Source: Sphingobacterium sp. SGR-19
Lineage (GTDB): Bacteria; Bacteroidota; Bacteroidia; Sphingobacteriales; Sphingobacteriaceae
Assembly (NCBI RefSeq): GCF_011043555.1
Contig: NZ_JAAKGS010000007.1
Coordinates: 124,001 to 188,000 of the forward strand
Direction: 5' to 3'
Length of the DNA stretch: 64,000 nucleotides
Part shown: positions 1 through 7,180 of the stretch, in pieces
Numbering within the stretch: the stretch's first letter is position 1
How the letters are laid out: every line of letters starts with the position of its first letter
The notes under the pieces: generated by a model
What the model was told of the DNA's origin: nothing
What the model saw: the letters and a program-made list of their open reading frames with translations, nothing else
Databases searched by the model: none
Translations under genes and position numbers: made by a program

Positions 1-442
1 TGGCGTATATCGACTTAAAAAATAATAGTAAAATTCCGATAACGTTAAAGGCCACAATCCATAACTTAGTATCCGTGCCTGTACCTTCTGCAATGGCTAT
101 GGAGACACCCGTAGCATTCCCCGATTGAAAAGATGTAGCTACCAAGAAGATTCCCAACCCGATGACAATGGAGGCTATTTTTCCAAATTTACTGCGAATT
201 AATTTCAATAGCGTTTCGTTTTGCGCTATGCCGATTCTGGTGCCCATATCGGTAAACACCATCATGAAAAAGATAGCAATGACGACAACCCATAAAAGGG
301 AAAGGCCATAATCTGTTCCCATTTTGGATGTGATGGTCATTTTGCTTGGGCCAAAGACAAGCGCCGCTGTAATGATGCCTGGTCCTAAGATGGAGAGCCA
401 ATTTTTAAAAAAGCATTCTTTTTTACTATTGTTGTTTTTCAT
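1..442 (-). CDS. Nramp-related transporter, N-terminal part (runs off the window)
   Basis: The gene reads leftward from the ATG at 442-440 and is open to the window edge, giving about 147 residues. The start of the protein (MKNNNSKKECFFKNWLSILG) leads into GPGIITAALVFGPSKMT, which lines up with TM1 of the Nramp (SLC11) family, followed by further hydrophobic helices. Canonical Nramp proteins carry DPGN in TM1, where Asp and Asn bind the metal; here the same place reads GPSK. I infer an inner-membrane transporter of the Nramp fold that probably does not carry Mn/Fe in the usual way. It begins 6 bp after the stop of the sugar dehydrogenase and is therefore in the same operon. The C-terminal half, including the TM6 ligands, is not visible. 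Confidence 0.75.
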   Translation of the reverse strand, partial: MKNNNSKKECFFKNWLSILGPGIITAALVFGPSKMTITSKMGTDYGLSLLWVVVIAIFFMMVFTDMGTRIGIAQNETLLKLIRSKFGKIASIVIGLGIFLVATSFQSGNATGVSIAIAEGTGTDTKLWIVAFNVIGILLLFFKSIYA

Positions 443-448
443 GGAGAA

Positions 449-1969
449 CTACCTTAAGGAGGATAATGACCTGGATTCGATTTTGCCTGCATTGTTGCCA
501 AAGTTGGTGCGGATATAATTTGCAATCGTGATGATTTCCACGTCCGTTAAGAAAGAAAAACCCGGCATAGCCCCTTCATATTTAGTGCTTTCCATGTTTT
601 TTTCTTGCACACCGTGCAGAATAATTTGTAAGAGTGCCTTTTCGTCGCCATTGACAGTATTGGACTTTGCTAGGGACGGAAATGTATTCGTCAATCCCTC
701 CCCGTCACTTTTGTGGCAGGACGTGCAATACGCCTCATATAAGGAGTGTCCGTCTTTAGCCGCCGGTTGTGTATCGACGCTTTGTGGATGTAAAATAGGA
801 GCATGGGTTTTCTCACTGACGCGCAATCGGTAAATCACATCGTCCTCTTGCTTAGGAAAACCCTTTTGTGGGTTCCAATCTCTATTGCTAGAACAAAAAT
901 AGATGTCACCATTAGGCAAGGTGATGACAGACCGTAATCGACCGAGCTGGTCTTGGAATAGAACCTGTTCGTCAATAATACGAAGACCGTCGTCCGATAG
1001 CGATAGGATGCGGAGCGACTGGTTTTTTAATGTCGTCAGTAGTAAGCTTTTTTTCCACTCTGGAATAACATCTGAACCGTAATAGGCTAATCCCGCGGGA
1101 GCGACGACCGGTGTCCAAGATTTAATCGGTTCTTCAATAACCAACGTTTTCACTTTTGCTTTTTCCTTTTCTGTATCAATCATTCCTTCGATAAGTGGCC
1201 AGCCATAATTTTTAAGTGGAAGGATGAGATTGATTTCATCTTCAATTGCATCACCATGTTCCGAGGTGTAAAGGATGCCTTCAGTGCTATACGTCAAACC
1301 TTGCATGTTTCTAAAGCCCCATGCGTATACATAGCTGTTGGCAATAGGATTGTCCTTTGGGATACTGCCATCCAGATTAAGTCGTAGTATTTTACCATTA
1401 AGAGATGTGCTATCTTGGGCATATGTATCTGTTGCTGCATCTCCGGTAGCCCAATAAACCTTTTTGTCGGGGGATATGACTATTCGGGAACCGTTATGTC
1501 CGGTATTTCCCGGAATTTGCAATAACTGTACAGGATTTGATAATCTGCCAGTCGGGTTATAGTTATAACGATAAAGATTTGAAAAAATTGAACTATCTTT
1601 TTTACTGGTATAGGAAAGGTATAGATAGGCCTGTTCGTTTTCTGGTTGATAAAGCGCCATGCCCAATAGGCCTAATGTCCGCTGCTGGTAAACATCTGGT
1701 ATGCTATCTATCAATAAAACCTGTTTACTTTTTATGTCGAGTCTGCGGATAGCTCCTCCAATCTCGGAAAATAAAATGGCATCGTTAATACGGTCATATT
1801 GTAGATCCCAAGGGACGTTGAGGTTTGTTGCTTCTTTTGTTAATGATAGGATGCTATTCTCCAGTTGAATGCTGTTCATTACAGGGAGATCTTTTTCAGA
1901 TCCCTGTCTGCAGGAGAAAAGAAACAAGATTATGGTAGTGAATCCAATATATATATTTTGTGGCTTCAT
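449..1969 (-). CDS. PQQ-dependent glucose/sorbosone dehydrogenase-like lipoprotein fused to cytochrome c
   Basis: This 506-residue protein has a lipoprotein signal ending in LFSC (Cys20). Residues about 45-385 form a soluble glucose/sorbosone dehydrogenase beta-propeller, with GHNGSRI at 157-163 (candidate catalytic His158), ATGD at 174, WGFRN near 217 and DEIN near 244. The C-terminal 100 residues are a class-I cytochrome c domain with CTSCH at 415-419 and a likely axial Met in GAMPGF (468). The family oxidises aldoses to lactones with PQQ, and the attached heme would pass electrons to the respiratory chain from the periplasmic face of a membrane. It is divergent from susC1 and co-directional with the Nramp-like gene. 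Within this locus it may supply the lactone used by the SMP-30 protein; the actual sugar is unknown. Confidence 0.88.
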   Translation of the reverse strand: MKPQNIYIGFTTIILFLFSCRQGSEKDLPVMNSIQLENSILSLTKEATNLNVPWDLQYDRINDAILFSEIGGAIRRLDIKSKQVLLIDSIPDVYQQRTLGLLGMALYQPENEQAYLYLSYTSKKDSSIFSNLYRYNYNPTGRLSNPVQLLQIPGNTGHNGSRIVISPDKKVYWATGDAATDTYAQDSTSLNGKILRLNLDGSIPKDNPIANSYVYAWGFRNMQGLTYSTEGILYTSEHGDAIEDEINLILPLKNYGWPLIEGMIDTEKEKAKVKTLVIEEPIKSWTPVVAPAGLAYYGSDVIPEWKKSLLLTTLKNQSLRILSLSDDGLRIIDEQVLFQDQLGRLRSVITLPNGDIYFCSSNRDWNPQKGFPKQEDDVIYRLRVSEKTHAPILHPQSVDTQPAAKDGHSLYEAYCTSCHKSDGEGLTNTFPSLAKSNTVNGDEKALLQIILHGVQEKNMESTKYEGAMPGFSFLTDVEIITIANYIRTNFGNNAGKIESRSLSSLR

Positions 1970-1976
1970 ATGTTGG

Positions 1977-2030
1977 TTTTAATAAGACCCCTAACAAAAA
2001 GAAAATCCCATACCTTTTATTTTTTTGTTA
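1977..2030 (-). promoter_or_regulatory. Upstream element shared with the GH88 gene (copy 1)
   Basis: About 54 bp just upstream of the sugar dehydrogenase start match 29579-29633 upstream of GH88. They share an exact 15-base core (AAAGAAAATCCCATA, here 1998-2012), flanking AATAA-GACCC and a following T-rich tract. Both copies are in the same orientation relative to a minus-strand gene, and both lie within 65 bp of its start codon. I infer a common promoter/operator or leader. Confidence 0.6.
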
Positions 2031-2124
2031 TTGCTTTGTGTGTTGGTTTGTATGGTGTGTTTCTATTTTTATTAATTTAACCAAATCTATAATATTTAAA
2101 ATTAATATACAAAAAATAATGTTT

Positions 2125-2136
2125 TTTGTATACAAA
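2125..2136. promoter_or_regulatory. Candidate GntR operator (perfect palindrome)
   Basis: TTTGTATACAAA is a perfect 12-bp palindrome in the divergent susC1/dehydrogenase spacer. The same core occurs next to the local GntR gene and in its metabolic operon. It partly overlaps an 11-bp A/T inverted repeat (2106-2116 with 2122-2132). Confidence 0.6.
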
Positions 2137-2242
2137 TATTAGTTGTAATCGGTTTGACTTAATCAAAATAACGATTCCTTAACTAAGTGATGTTTATGTG
2201 GATTATAAATAAATGTATTAAAAAAAATAGAAAAATAATTTG

Positions 2243-2279
2243 ATTGTATACATAATATTTCTATTATTGTATTCATTAT
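2243..2279. promoter_or_regulatory. Paired candidate GntR operators upstream of susC1
   Basis: ATTGTATACATAAT (2243-2256) is followed by ATTGTATTCATTAT (2266-2279). The two 14-mers differ at two positions and their centres are exactly 23 bp apart. The same 23-bp spacing separates the two GTATAC sites in the inverted repeat at 11420-11470. They end about 100 bp before the susC1 start, in the expected promoter zone. Confidence 0.6.
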
Positions 2280-2379
2280 GGTGCGAATTTAAAAAAATAG
2301 AAAGAAATCTATTGCAGGTTCGTTTAATTAATACCAGATGAAACTAAATAATTAACTATTCATTTAAACCTGACGATCA

Positions 2380-5300
2380 ATGAAACTAAAGCAGTTTAAA
2401 ATCAGGGATGTCGTAAACAGGAATTTTCTTTTGATAGGTATTCCTTTTATGTCATTAGGTGTTTTGGCAAATACACCATCAGCAACACTTGGTGCTTCTA
2501 AATCCTTATCGTTGCATGCCGATGCCTCTTCCGAAAATCCAATGTATTTTCAGCAACAACTGACTGGGCGGGTAACAGATGCCAGCGGTCAATCTCTTTC
2601 TGGTGTGGAAGTACGCAATTTAAATACAGATGCCTTTGCGGTGACAGATCAAGAAGGTCGATTCGAACTGAACGGTTCAGCTTCTGACAGATTGCAATTT
2701 CGATTGCTTGGATTTAATAATCAGGTGCTCAATGGCGAAGATGTGCAGATGGTTGTGCTCCAATCTTCGGAGACGGCACTGGACGAAGTCGTTGTAGTGG
2801 GATATGGAAGCCAGAAAAAAATAAATCTAACAGGTGCGGTGTCAAGTGTACGATTCGACGAAGCTACTGATAGTCGCCCAACGATGAATTTATCGTCCGC
2901 TTTGGTCGGTATGAGTTCCGGGTTAAATATCGCGCAAACGTCTGCTACTCCTGGTGCGGAAGGCTTTAATATAATGGTGAGAGGAATGGGGACAATGAAT
3001 GATGCTTCGCCTTTAGTGGTTATCGATGGTGTGCCAGGAGCGCTAAACGATGTGAACCCTAATGATGTAGAAAGCGTTTCGATTCTTAAGGACGCTTCTT
3101 CGGCCGCCATTTACGGATCACGAGCGGCTAATGGGGTTATTTTGGTTACAACCAGACGCGGTAGTGAGGGGAATTTTACTGTCACTTATAACGGGTATAT
3201 GGGGCAGCAGAATACTGCAAAAGATATTGCATTTATCACCGATATGGCGACACACATGGAATTGGTAAATGAATCCGAAGGGCGGGATAAATATAGTGTC
3301 GATTTAATCGATCAATGGCGAAAAGAATCGGCTGCCGGTAACCCCTTATATCCGAATACCGATTGGTACGATGAAATGCTAAATAGTTCCTTATTGACAG
3401 AACATAATGTTTCCATGCGAGGAGGCGGTCAAAGAGGAAACTTTGCGATGTCATTGGGATATCTGGATAATAAGGGGATCATCGATAACTCTGCTTATAA
3501 AAGGTATAATTTTCGTATCAACGCGGATGCTAAGGTTAAAAATTTCCTGACCTTAGGGGGGAATGTGTTTGGTACCTGGTCTGACAGAGATCCGCTTGAT
3601 GTAGCCAGTTTTTTTAACAATATACGTAACACAACACCGGGCGTAATTCCTCGTTATGAAGATGGGCGCTACGGAGGTGAAATGTTCCCTGATTTGCCGC
3701 CAGGTAACAACCCCCGGGCGTATGTGGATAATATACGGGGAAATTACGAAAGACAGCGTTTAGGGATGAAATTCTTCGGTATTGTTAATTTGCTGAAGAA
3801 TTTGGAATGGGAGAGTAGTTTTGGTTTTAACTATGGGAATGACCGAAACTGGGAGTACTCAAGACCATACTCCCTTTGGAATTTACAAACCGATTTTCAA
3901 TATCCACTAAGGCCAGCTATTGACGGTCTGTTCAATGGTAGTCGTAGGGATTACTCTACTGTGTTGAATACTCTTTTGCGCTATACAGAATCGTTTAATG
4001 ATAGCCATAACCTTTCCGTGTTGTTGGGTTTTGATCAGCAATATAATCGCATGGACCTGTTTAATGCCAGAAAGAATGATGTTTTGGGAGACGACGCCAT
4101 TTATATCATGGATGCCGCAGCCAATATGGAATATATCAGAGGATCAGGAACAGACGATGCTTTGCAATCTTATTTTGGACGAGTGAATTATGATTACAAA
4201 GGTAAATATCTTTTTGAAGCCAATGCCCGTTATGATGGCTCATCCAGATTCTCGCCAGAAAATAGATGGGGATTTTTTCCATCGTTCTCTGCAGGCTGGC
4301 GAATATTGGAAGAATCCTTTGCAAGTCCCTTGAAGACCGTGTTTGACGATGTGAAAATAAGAGGTTCATGGGGTTCGCTCGGAAATAATAGAATTGGGGA
4401 TTATACTTGGCAAGTGGTCTACGGATCTTATCTTTACCCGTTTGGTGGCCAACTCCCACAAGGCGTGGGCCCGGTGGAGCTGGCAAACAGCAGAATCAAA
4501 TGGGAAACAACCTCCATTGCTAATATCGGATTGGATTTGACGATGTTACAAAATAGATTGACATTGACAGCGGAATACTTTGATAAGACAACTTCTGACA
4601 TTCTAACCAAAATCCCTATTCCATTGATTTTGGGAAATTTTGCGCCTCCATGGCAGAACATTGCCGAAATGAAAAATAAGGGGCTGGAATTTCAAGTCGG
4701 CTATAGAGGGAATGTTGGTGCGGATCTGTCGTACAATGTAAGTGCAAATTTATCTACCAATACGAACGAAGTCACAAAATTCAATGGCGACCGATCTATC
4801 AGTGGTCCGACCATTACCCAGGAGGGAAATCCTTTCAATAGTTTCTATTTGCTGGAATTTGATAGGATATTACAGGACGAAACAGAAATTCAAGCTTTAA
4901 TTGATGACGGTTACACGTTCGGCGCGTATGTAGGAGGTCGTCCGCAACCAGGAGATATGCTGTATAAAGATAAAAATGGCGATAAGAACTTCAATGAAGA
5001 AGATCGCGTCGTGAAAGATTATTCTGCACTTCCCAAGGTCACCTATGGATTAAATCTCGGTGTTGCTTATAAAGGTTTTGACTTGAATGTTGTCGGTCAG
5101 GGCATCGGCGGTGTACGGCAGTATTGGGGGAATGATGGATTTAACACATTTAATATCAATGAAGGCTTTTTGCAGTATGAAGAAATTCTAAATCGGTGGA
5201 CAGCGGAAAATAAATCTACAGAATACCCGCGCCTGCGTACCTCAGGTTCAGCTTTAAATGCTGTGAATAGCGATTATTGGTTACATAGCACATCCTTTTT

Positions 5301-5499
5301 CAGAATTAAATCATTGCAATTCGGCTACGCATTGCCTCGGACAACGACATCCAAATTCTCGGTGGATCGGCTAAGGTTATATGCCAATCTGGAAAACTTT
5401 TTCACATTCACAAATTTTGAGGGATACAATCCAGAAAACGCGGCAATGGCTTATCCGCTCATGAAACAATGGGTAATTGGTTTAAATGTTACATTTTAA
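2380..5499 (+). CDS. SusC/RagA-family TonB-dependent outer-membrane transporter (SusC1)
   Basis: This is a 1039-residue transporter with an N-terminal signal sequence (hydrophobic 15-30), a carboxypeptidase-regulatory-like domain at about 60-135, the SusC-family segment VVVVGYGSQKK at 137-147, a plug domain to about 255 and a beta-barrel ending in WVIGLNVTF with terminal Phe. It lacks the STN domain that couples to anti-sigma factors. That fits control by the GntR-type sites upstream rather than by the FecI/FecR pair. It forms an outer-membrane complex with the SusD lipoprotein encoded 10 bp downstream and imports oligosaccharides using TonB energy. The substrate is inferred only from neighbours (uronate-containing glycan). 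Confidence 0.95.
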   Translation: MKLKQFKIRDVVNRNFLLIGIPFMSLGVLANTPSATLGASKSLSLHADASSENPMYFQQQLTGRVTDASGQSLSGVEVRNLNTDAFAVTDQEGRFELNGSASDRLQFRLLGFNNQVLNGEDVQMVVLQSSETALDEVVVVGYGSQKKINLTGAVSSVRFDEATDSRPTMNLSSALVGMSSGLNIAQTSATPGAEGFNIMVRGMGTMNDASPLVVIDGVPGALNDVNPNDVESVSILKDASSAAIYGSRAANGVILVTTRRGSEGNFTVTYNGYMGQQNTAKDIAFITDMATHMELVNESEGRDKYSVDLIDQWRKESAAGNPLYPNTDWYDEMLNSSLLTEHNVSMRGGGQRGNFAMSLGYLDNKGIIDNSAYKRYNFRINADAKVKNFLTLGGNVFGTWSDRDPLDVASFFNNIRNTTPGVIPRYEDGRYGGEMFPDLPPGNNPRAYVDNIRGNYERQRLGMKFFGIVNLLKNLEWESSFGFNYGNDRNWEYSRPYSLWNLQTDFQYPLRPAIDGLFNGSRRDYSTVLNTLLRYTESFNDSHNLSVLLGFDQQYNRMDLFNARKNDVLGDDAIYIMDAAANMEYIRGSGTDDALQSYFGRVNYDYKGKYLFEANARYDGSSRFSPENRWGFFPSFSAGWRILEESFASPLKTVFDDVKIRGSWGSLGNNRIGDYTWQVVYGSYLYPFGGQLPQGVGPVELANSRIKWETTSIANIGLDLTMLQNRLTLTAEYFDKTTSDILTKIPIPLILGNFAPPWQNIAEMKNKGLEFQVGYRGNVGADLSYNVSANLSTNTNEVTKFNGDRSISGPTITQEGNPFNSFYLLEFDRILQDETEIQALIDDGYTFGAYVGGRPQPGDMLYKDKNGDKNFNEEDRVVKDYSALPKVTYGLNLGVAYKGFDLNVVGQGIGGVRQYWGNDGFNTFNINEGFLQYEEILNRWTAENKSTEYPRLRTSGSALNAVNSDYWLHSTSFFRIKSLQFGYALPRTTTSKFSVDRLRLYANLENFFTFTNFEGYNPENAAMAYPLMKQWVIGLNVTF

Positions 5500-5509
5500 A
5501 AGAAGAATC

Positions 5510-7132
5510 ATGATGAAAAAGATGCACAATATTATACTGGCAACAATAGCTGTTTGCATGCTGGGATCTTGTAGTGATTTTCTGGATAGAAACTCCCTGG
5601 TCGGTCTATCTGAAGGTGATTTCTGGAAATCAGAGGAAGATGCTGTTATGGGGGTAAATGCGATCTATCACGCCAATCGTGAATTTGTAAATAGCATCGT
5701 TATTTATGGCATGATGGATGATTTTACCGATATCTCCTATCAATCTTGGGCTACAGGTTTGACCACAGGCTTATTTCCAGCTGATGCAGGATTTTACTCT
5801 ACTTCTTGGGGTATCTTCTATAAAGGGATTTATAGGGCAAATACAGTATTGCAGCAAGTACCATCTATCCAAATGAGCGAAACTACAAAAAATCGCGTAT
5901 TGGGTGAAGCTACGTTTCTCCGCGGATATTTCTATTTTAAATTATGGGATTATTTTGGAGGTGTGCCTTTATATGATTATCCGATCAATGTCGATGAAGC
6001 TTATGAGCCACGTAATACGAATAGAGAGGTGTACGAGTTTATCGTGAAGGATATGACGCGGGCGTATGAACTATTGCCGGAGAGTTATGATCAGTCCAAT
6101 AAAGGTCGGGCAACCAAATGGGCGGCATTGGCCATGCGCGGAAAAGCACATTTATGGGCTAAGGAGTATGAAAAGGCAGCAGCAGACTTCAAATACTTGA
6201 TGGAAAATAGTGATAGGTCATTGCTTTCCGATTATCACACGTTATTCCGTGTAGCGGGCAACAACAATAGCGAAGTCATCTTTGATGTGCAGTATATTGC
6301 CGAGCAGGGGCATGGTATTGCTACAGATCGTAACTATGGAAACGCTATGGGACCAACAAGTGGTTCGCAACGTACACGTCCTACACCTAAATTGGTCAAC
6401 TCCTATGAGATGATAGATGGGAGCCCATTTGATTTCGCGAATTTCCAAAATGCTAATGGAGATCCATTCAATCCCAATAATGCCAGTGATTGGCATAACG
6501 AAGCAGCTGTGCGGAAATTGTTTGAAAACCGTGACCCCCGTATGCATCAAGGGATCGTGGTGCCTTGGTCGACTTTTGTGGGACGAGGAGGAGTGGAATA
6601 TCTTTACCGGTTTCCGGTAGATGGCAATGCTCCAAATGCTTATGTGCCGATCTGGACGAACGGAAGTTATGCCTGGCGGAAATTTGTGGAAACAGGCTCT
6701 GTTTATACTTTGCAAGATAATATGCCGCAAAACTTTCCGCTTATTCGTCTGGCAGACGTGGTACTCATGTATGCAGAGGCACAAAATGAAGCGTTAGGCT
6801 CGCCCGATCAAAGTGTATACGATGCGGTAAATGCGGTGCGTAGCCGCCCCAGTGTAGGGATGCCGAATCTTCCTACGGGTTTGTCCAAAGAGCAAATGCG
6901 GGAAAGAATACGGCATGAGCGAATGGTGGAGTTATGTGGTGAAGGTCAGCGCTATTCTGATATACGACGATGGGGTATTGCTCAAGATGTGGTAGACGGT
7001 GTGTGGATGACGGAATTCACGGGGGTGCAAATCCGACAAAGGGGATTTCCGGATCATTATTACTTATGGCCAATTCCGATTTCAGAAAGAGATCTGAACC
7101 CAAGTTTGACACAAAATCCAGGATGGGAGTAG
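5510..7132 (+). CDS. RagB/SusD-family surface glycan-binding lipoprotein (SusD1)
   Basis: The protein has about 540 residues from the ATG at 5510, preceded by AGAAGAA. An upstream in-frame ATG at 5486 would overlap susC1 and precede the signal peptide, so 5510 (or 5513) is preferred. The lipobox LGSC is followed by SDFLDRNS, the usual start of mature SusD. The C-terminal RagB/SusD domain includes RHERMVELCGEGQRYSDIRRWG and ends LWPIPISERDLNPSLTQNPGW, both hallmarks of the family. It caps the SusC1 barrel on the cell surface and binds the incoming glycan. The stop codon lies inside a terminator hairpin. Confidence 0.95.
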   Translation: MMKKMHNIILATIAVCMLGSCSDFLDRNSLVGLSEGDFWKSEEDAVMGVNAIYHANREFVNSIVIYGMMDDFTDISYQSWATGLTTGLFPADAGFYSTSWGIFYKGIYRANTVLQQVPSIQMSETTKNRVLGEATFLRGYFYFKLWDYFGGVPLYDYPINVDEAYEPRNTNREVYEFIVKDMTRAYELLPESYDQSNKGRATKWAALAMRGKAHLWAKEYEKAAADFKYLMENSDRSLLSDYHTLFRVAGNNNSEVIFDVQYIAEQGHGIATDRNYGNAMGPTSGSQRTRPTPKLVNSYEMIDGSPFDFANFQNANGDPFNPNNASDWHNEAAVRKLFENRDPRMHQGIVVPWSTFVGRGGVEYLYRFPVDGNAPNAYVPIWTNGSYAWRKFVETGSVYTLQDNMPQNFPLIRLADVVLMYAEAQNEALGSPDQSVYDAVNAVRSRPSVGMPNLPTGLSKEQMRERIRHERMVELCGEGQRYSDIRRWGIAQDVVDGVWMTEFTGVQIRQRGFPDHYYLWPIPISERDLNPSLTQNPGWE

Positions 7133-7160
7133 AAAGCTACTCCCTTTTATTTAATTTTAT
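7125..7160 (+). terminator. Intrinsic terminator/attenuator at the end of susD1
   Basis: GGGAGTAG (7125-7132), loop AAAG, CTACTCCC (7137-7144), followed by TTTTATTTAATTTT. The left arm contains the susD1 stop codon. It lies between susCD and the lyase on the same strand, so partial termination or 3' stabilisation of the susCD message is likely. Confidence 0.85.
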
Positions 7161-7180
7161 GAATTCTTGCTGTAATAAGA

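Larger units (their letters stand above)
1970..2379. other. 410-bp divergent regulatory region between sugar dehydrogenase and susC1
   Basis: This A+T-rich spacer contains no convincing gene. It holds, from left to right, a copy of the element shared with the GH88 gene (1977-2030), an inverted repeat TATACAAAAAA (2106-2116) / TTTTTTGTATA (2122-2132), a perfect palindrome TTTGTATACAAA (2125-2136), and two related GntR-type sites at 2243-2256 and 2266-2279. I did not find a clear TAnnTTTG promoter for susC1, whose leader could be about 100 bases long. Confidence 0.6.

Noticed and set aside
1325..1330. GTATAC inside the sugar dehydrogenase gene as an operator
   Set aside because: A six-base palindrome is expected about 16 times by chance in 64 kb, and this one lacks the extended symmetry of the intergenic sites.
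6242..6784. Long minus-strand open frame inside susD1
   Set aside because: It is an antisense shadow of a clear SusD coding region; composition follows the plus-strand codons.
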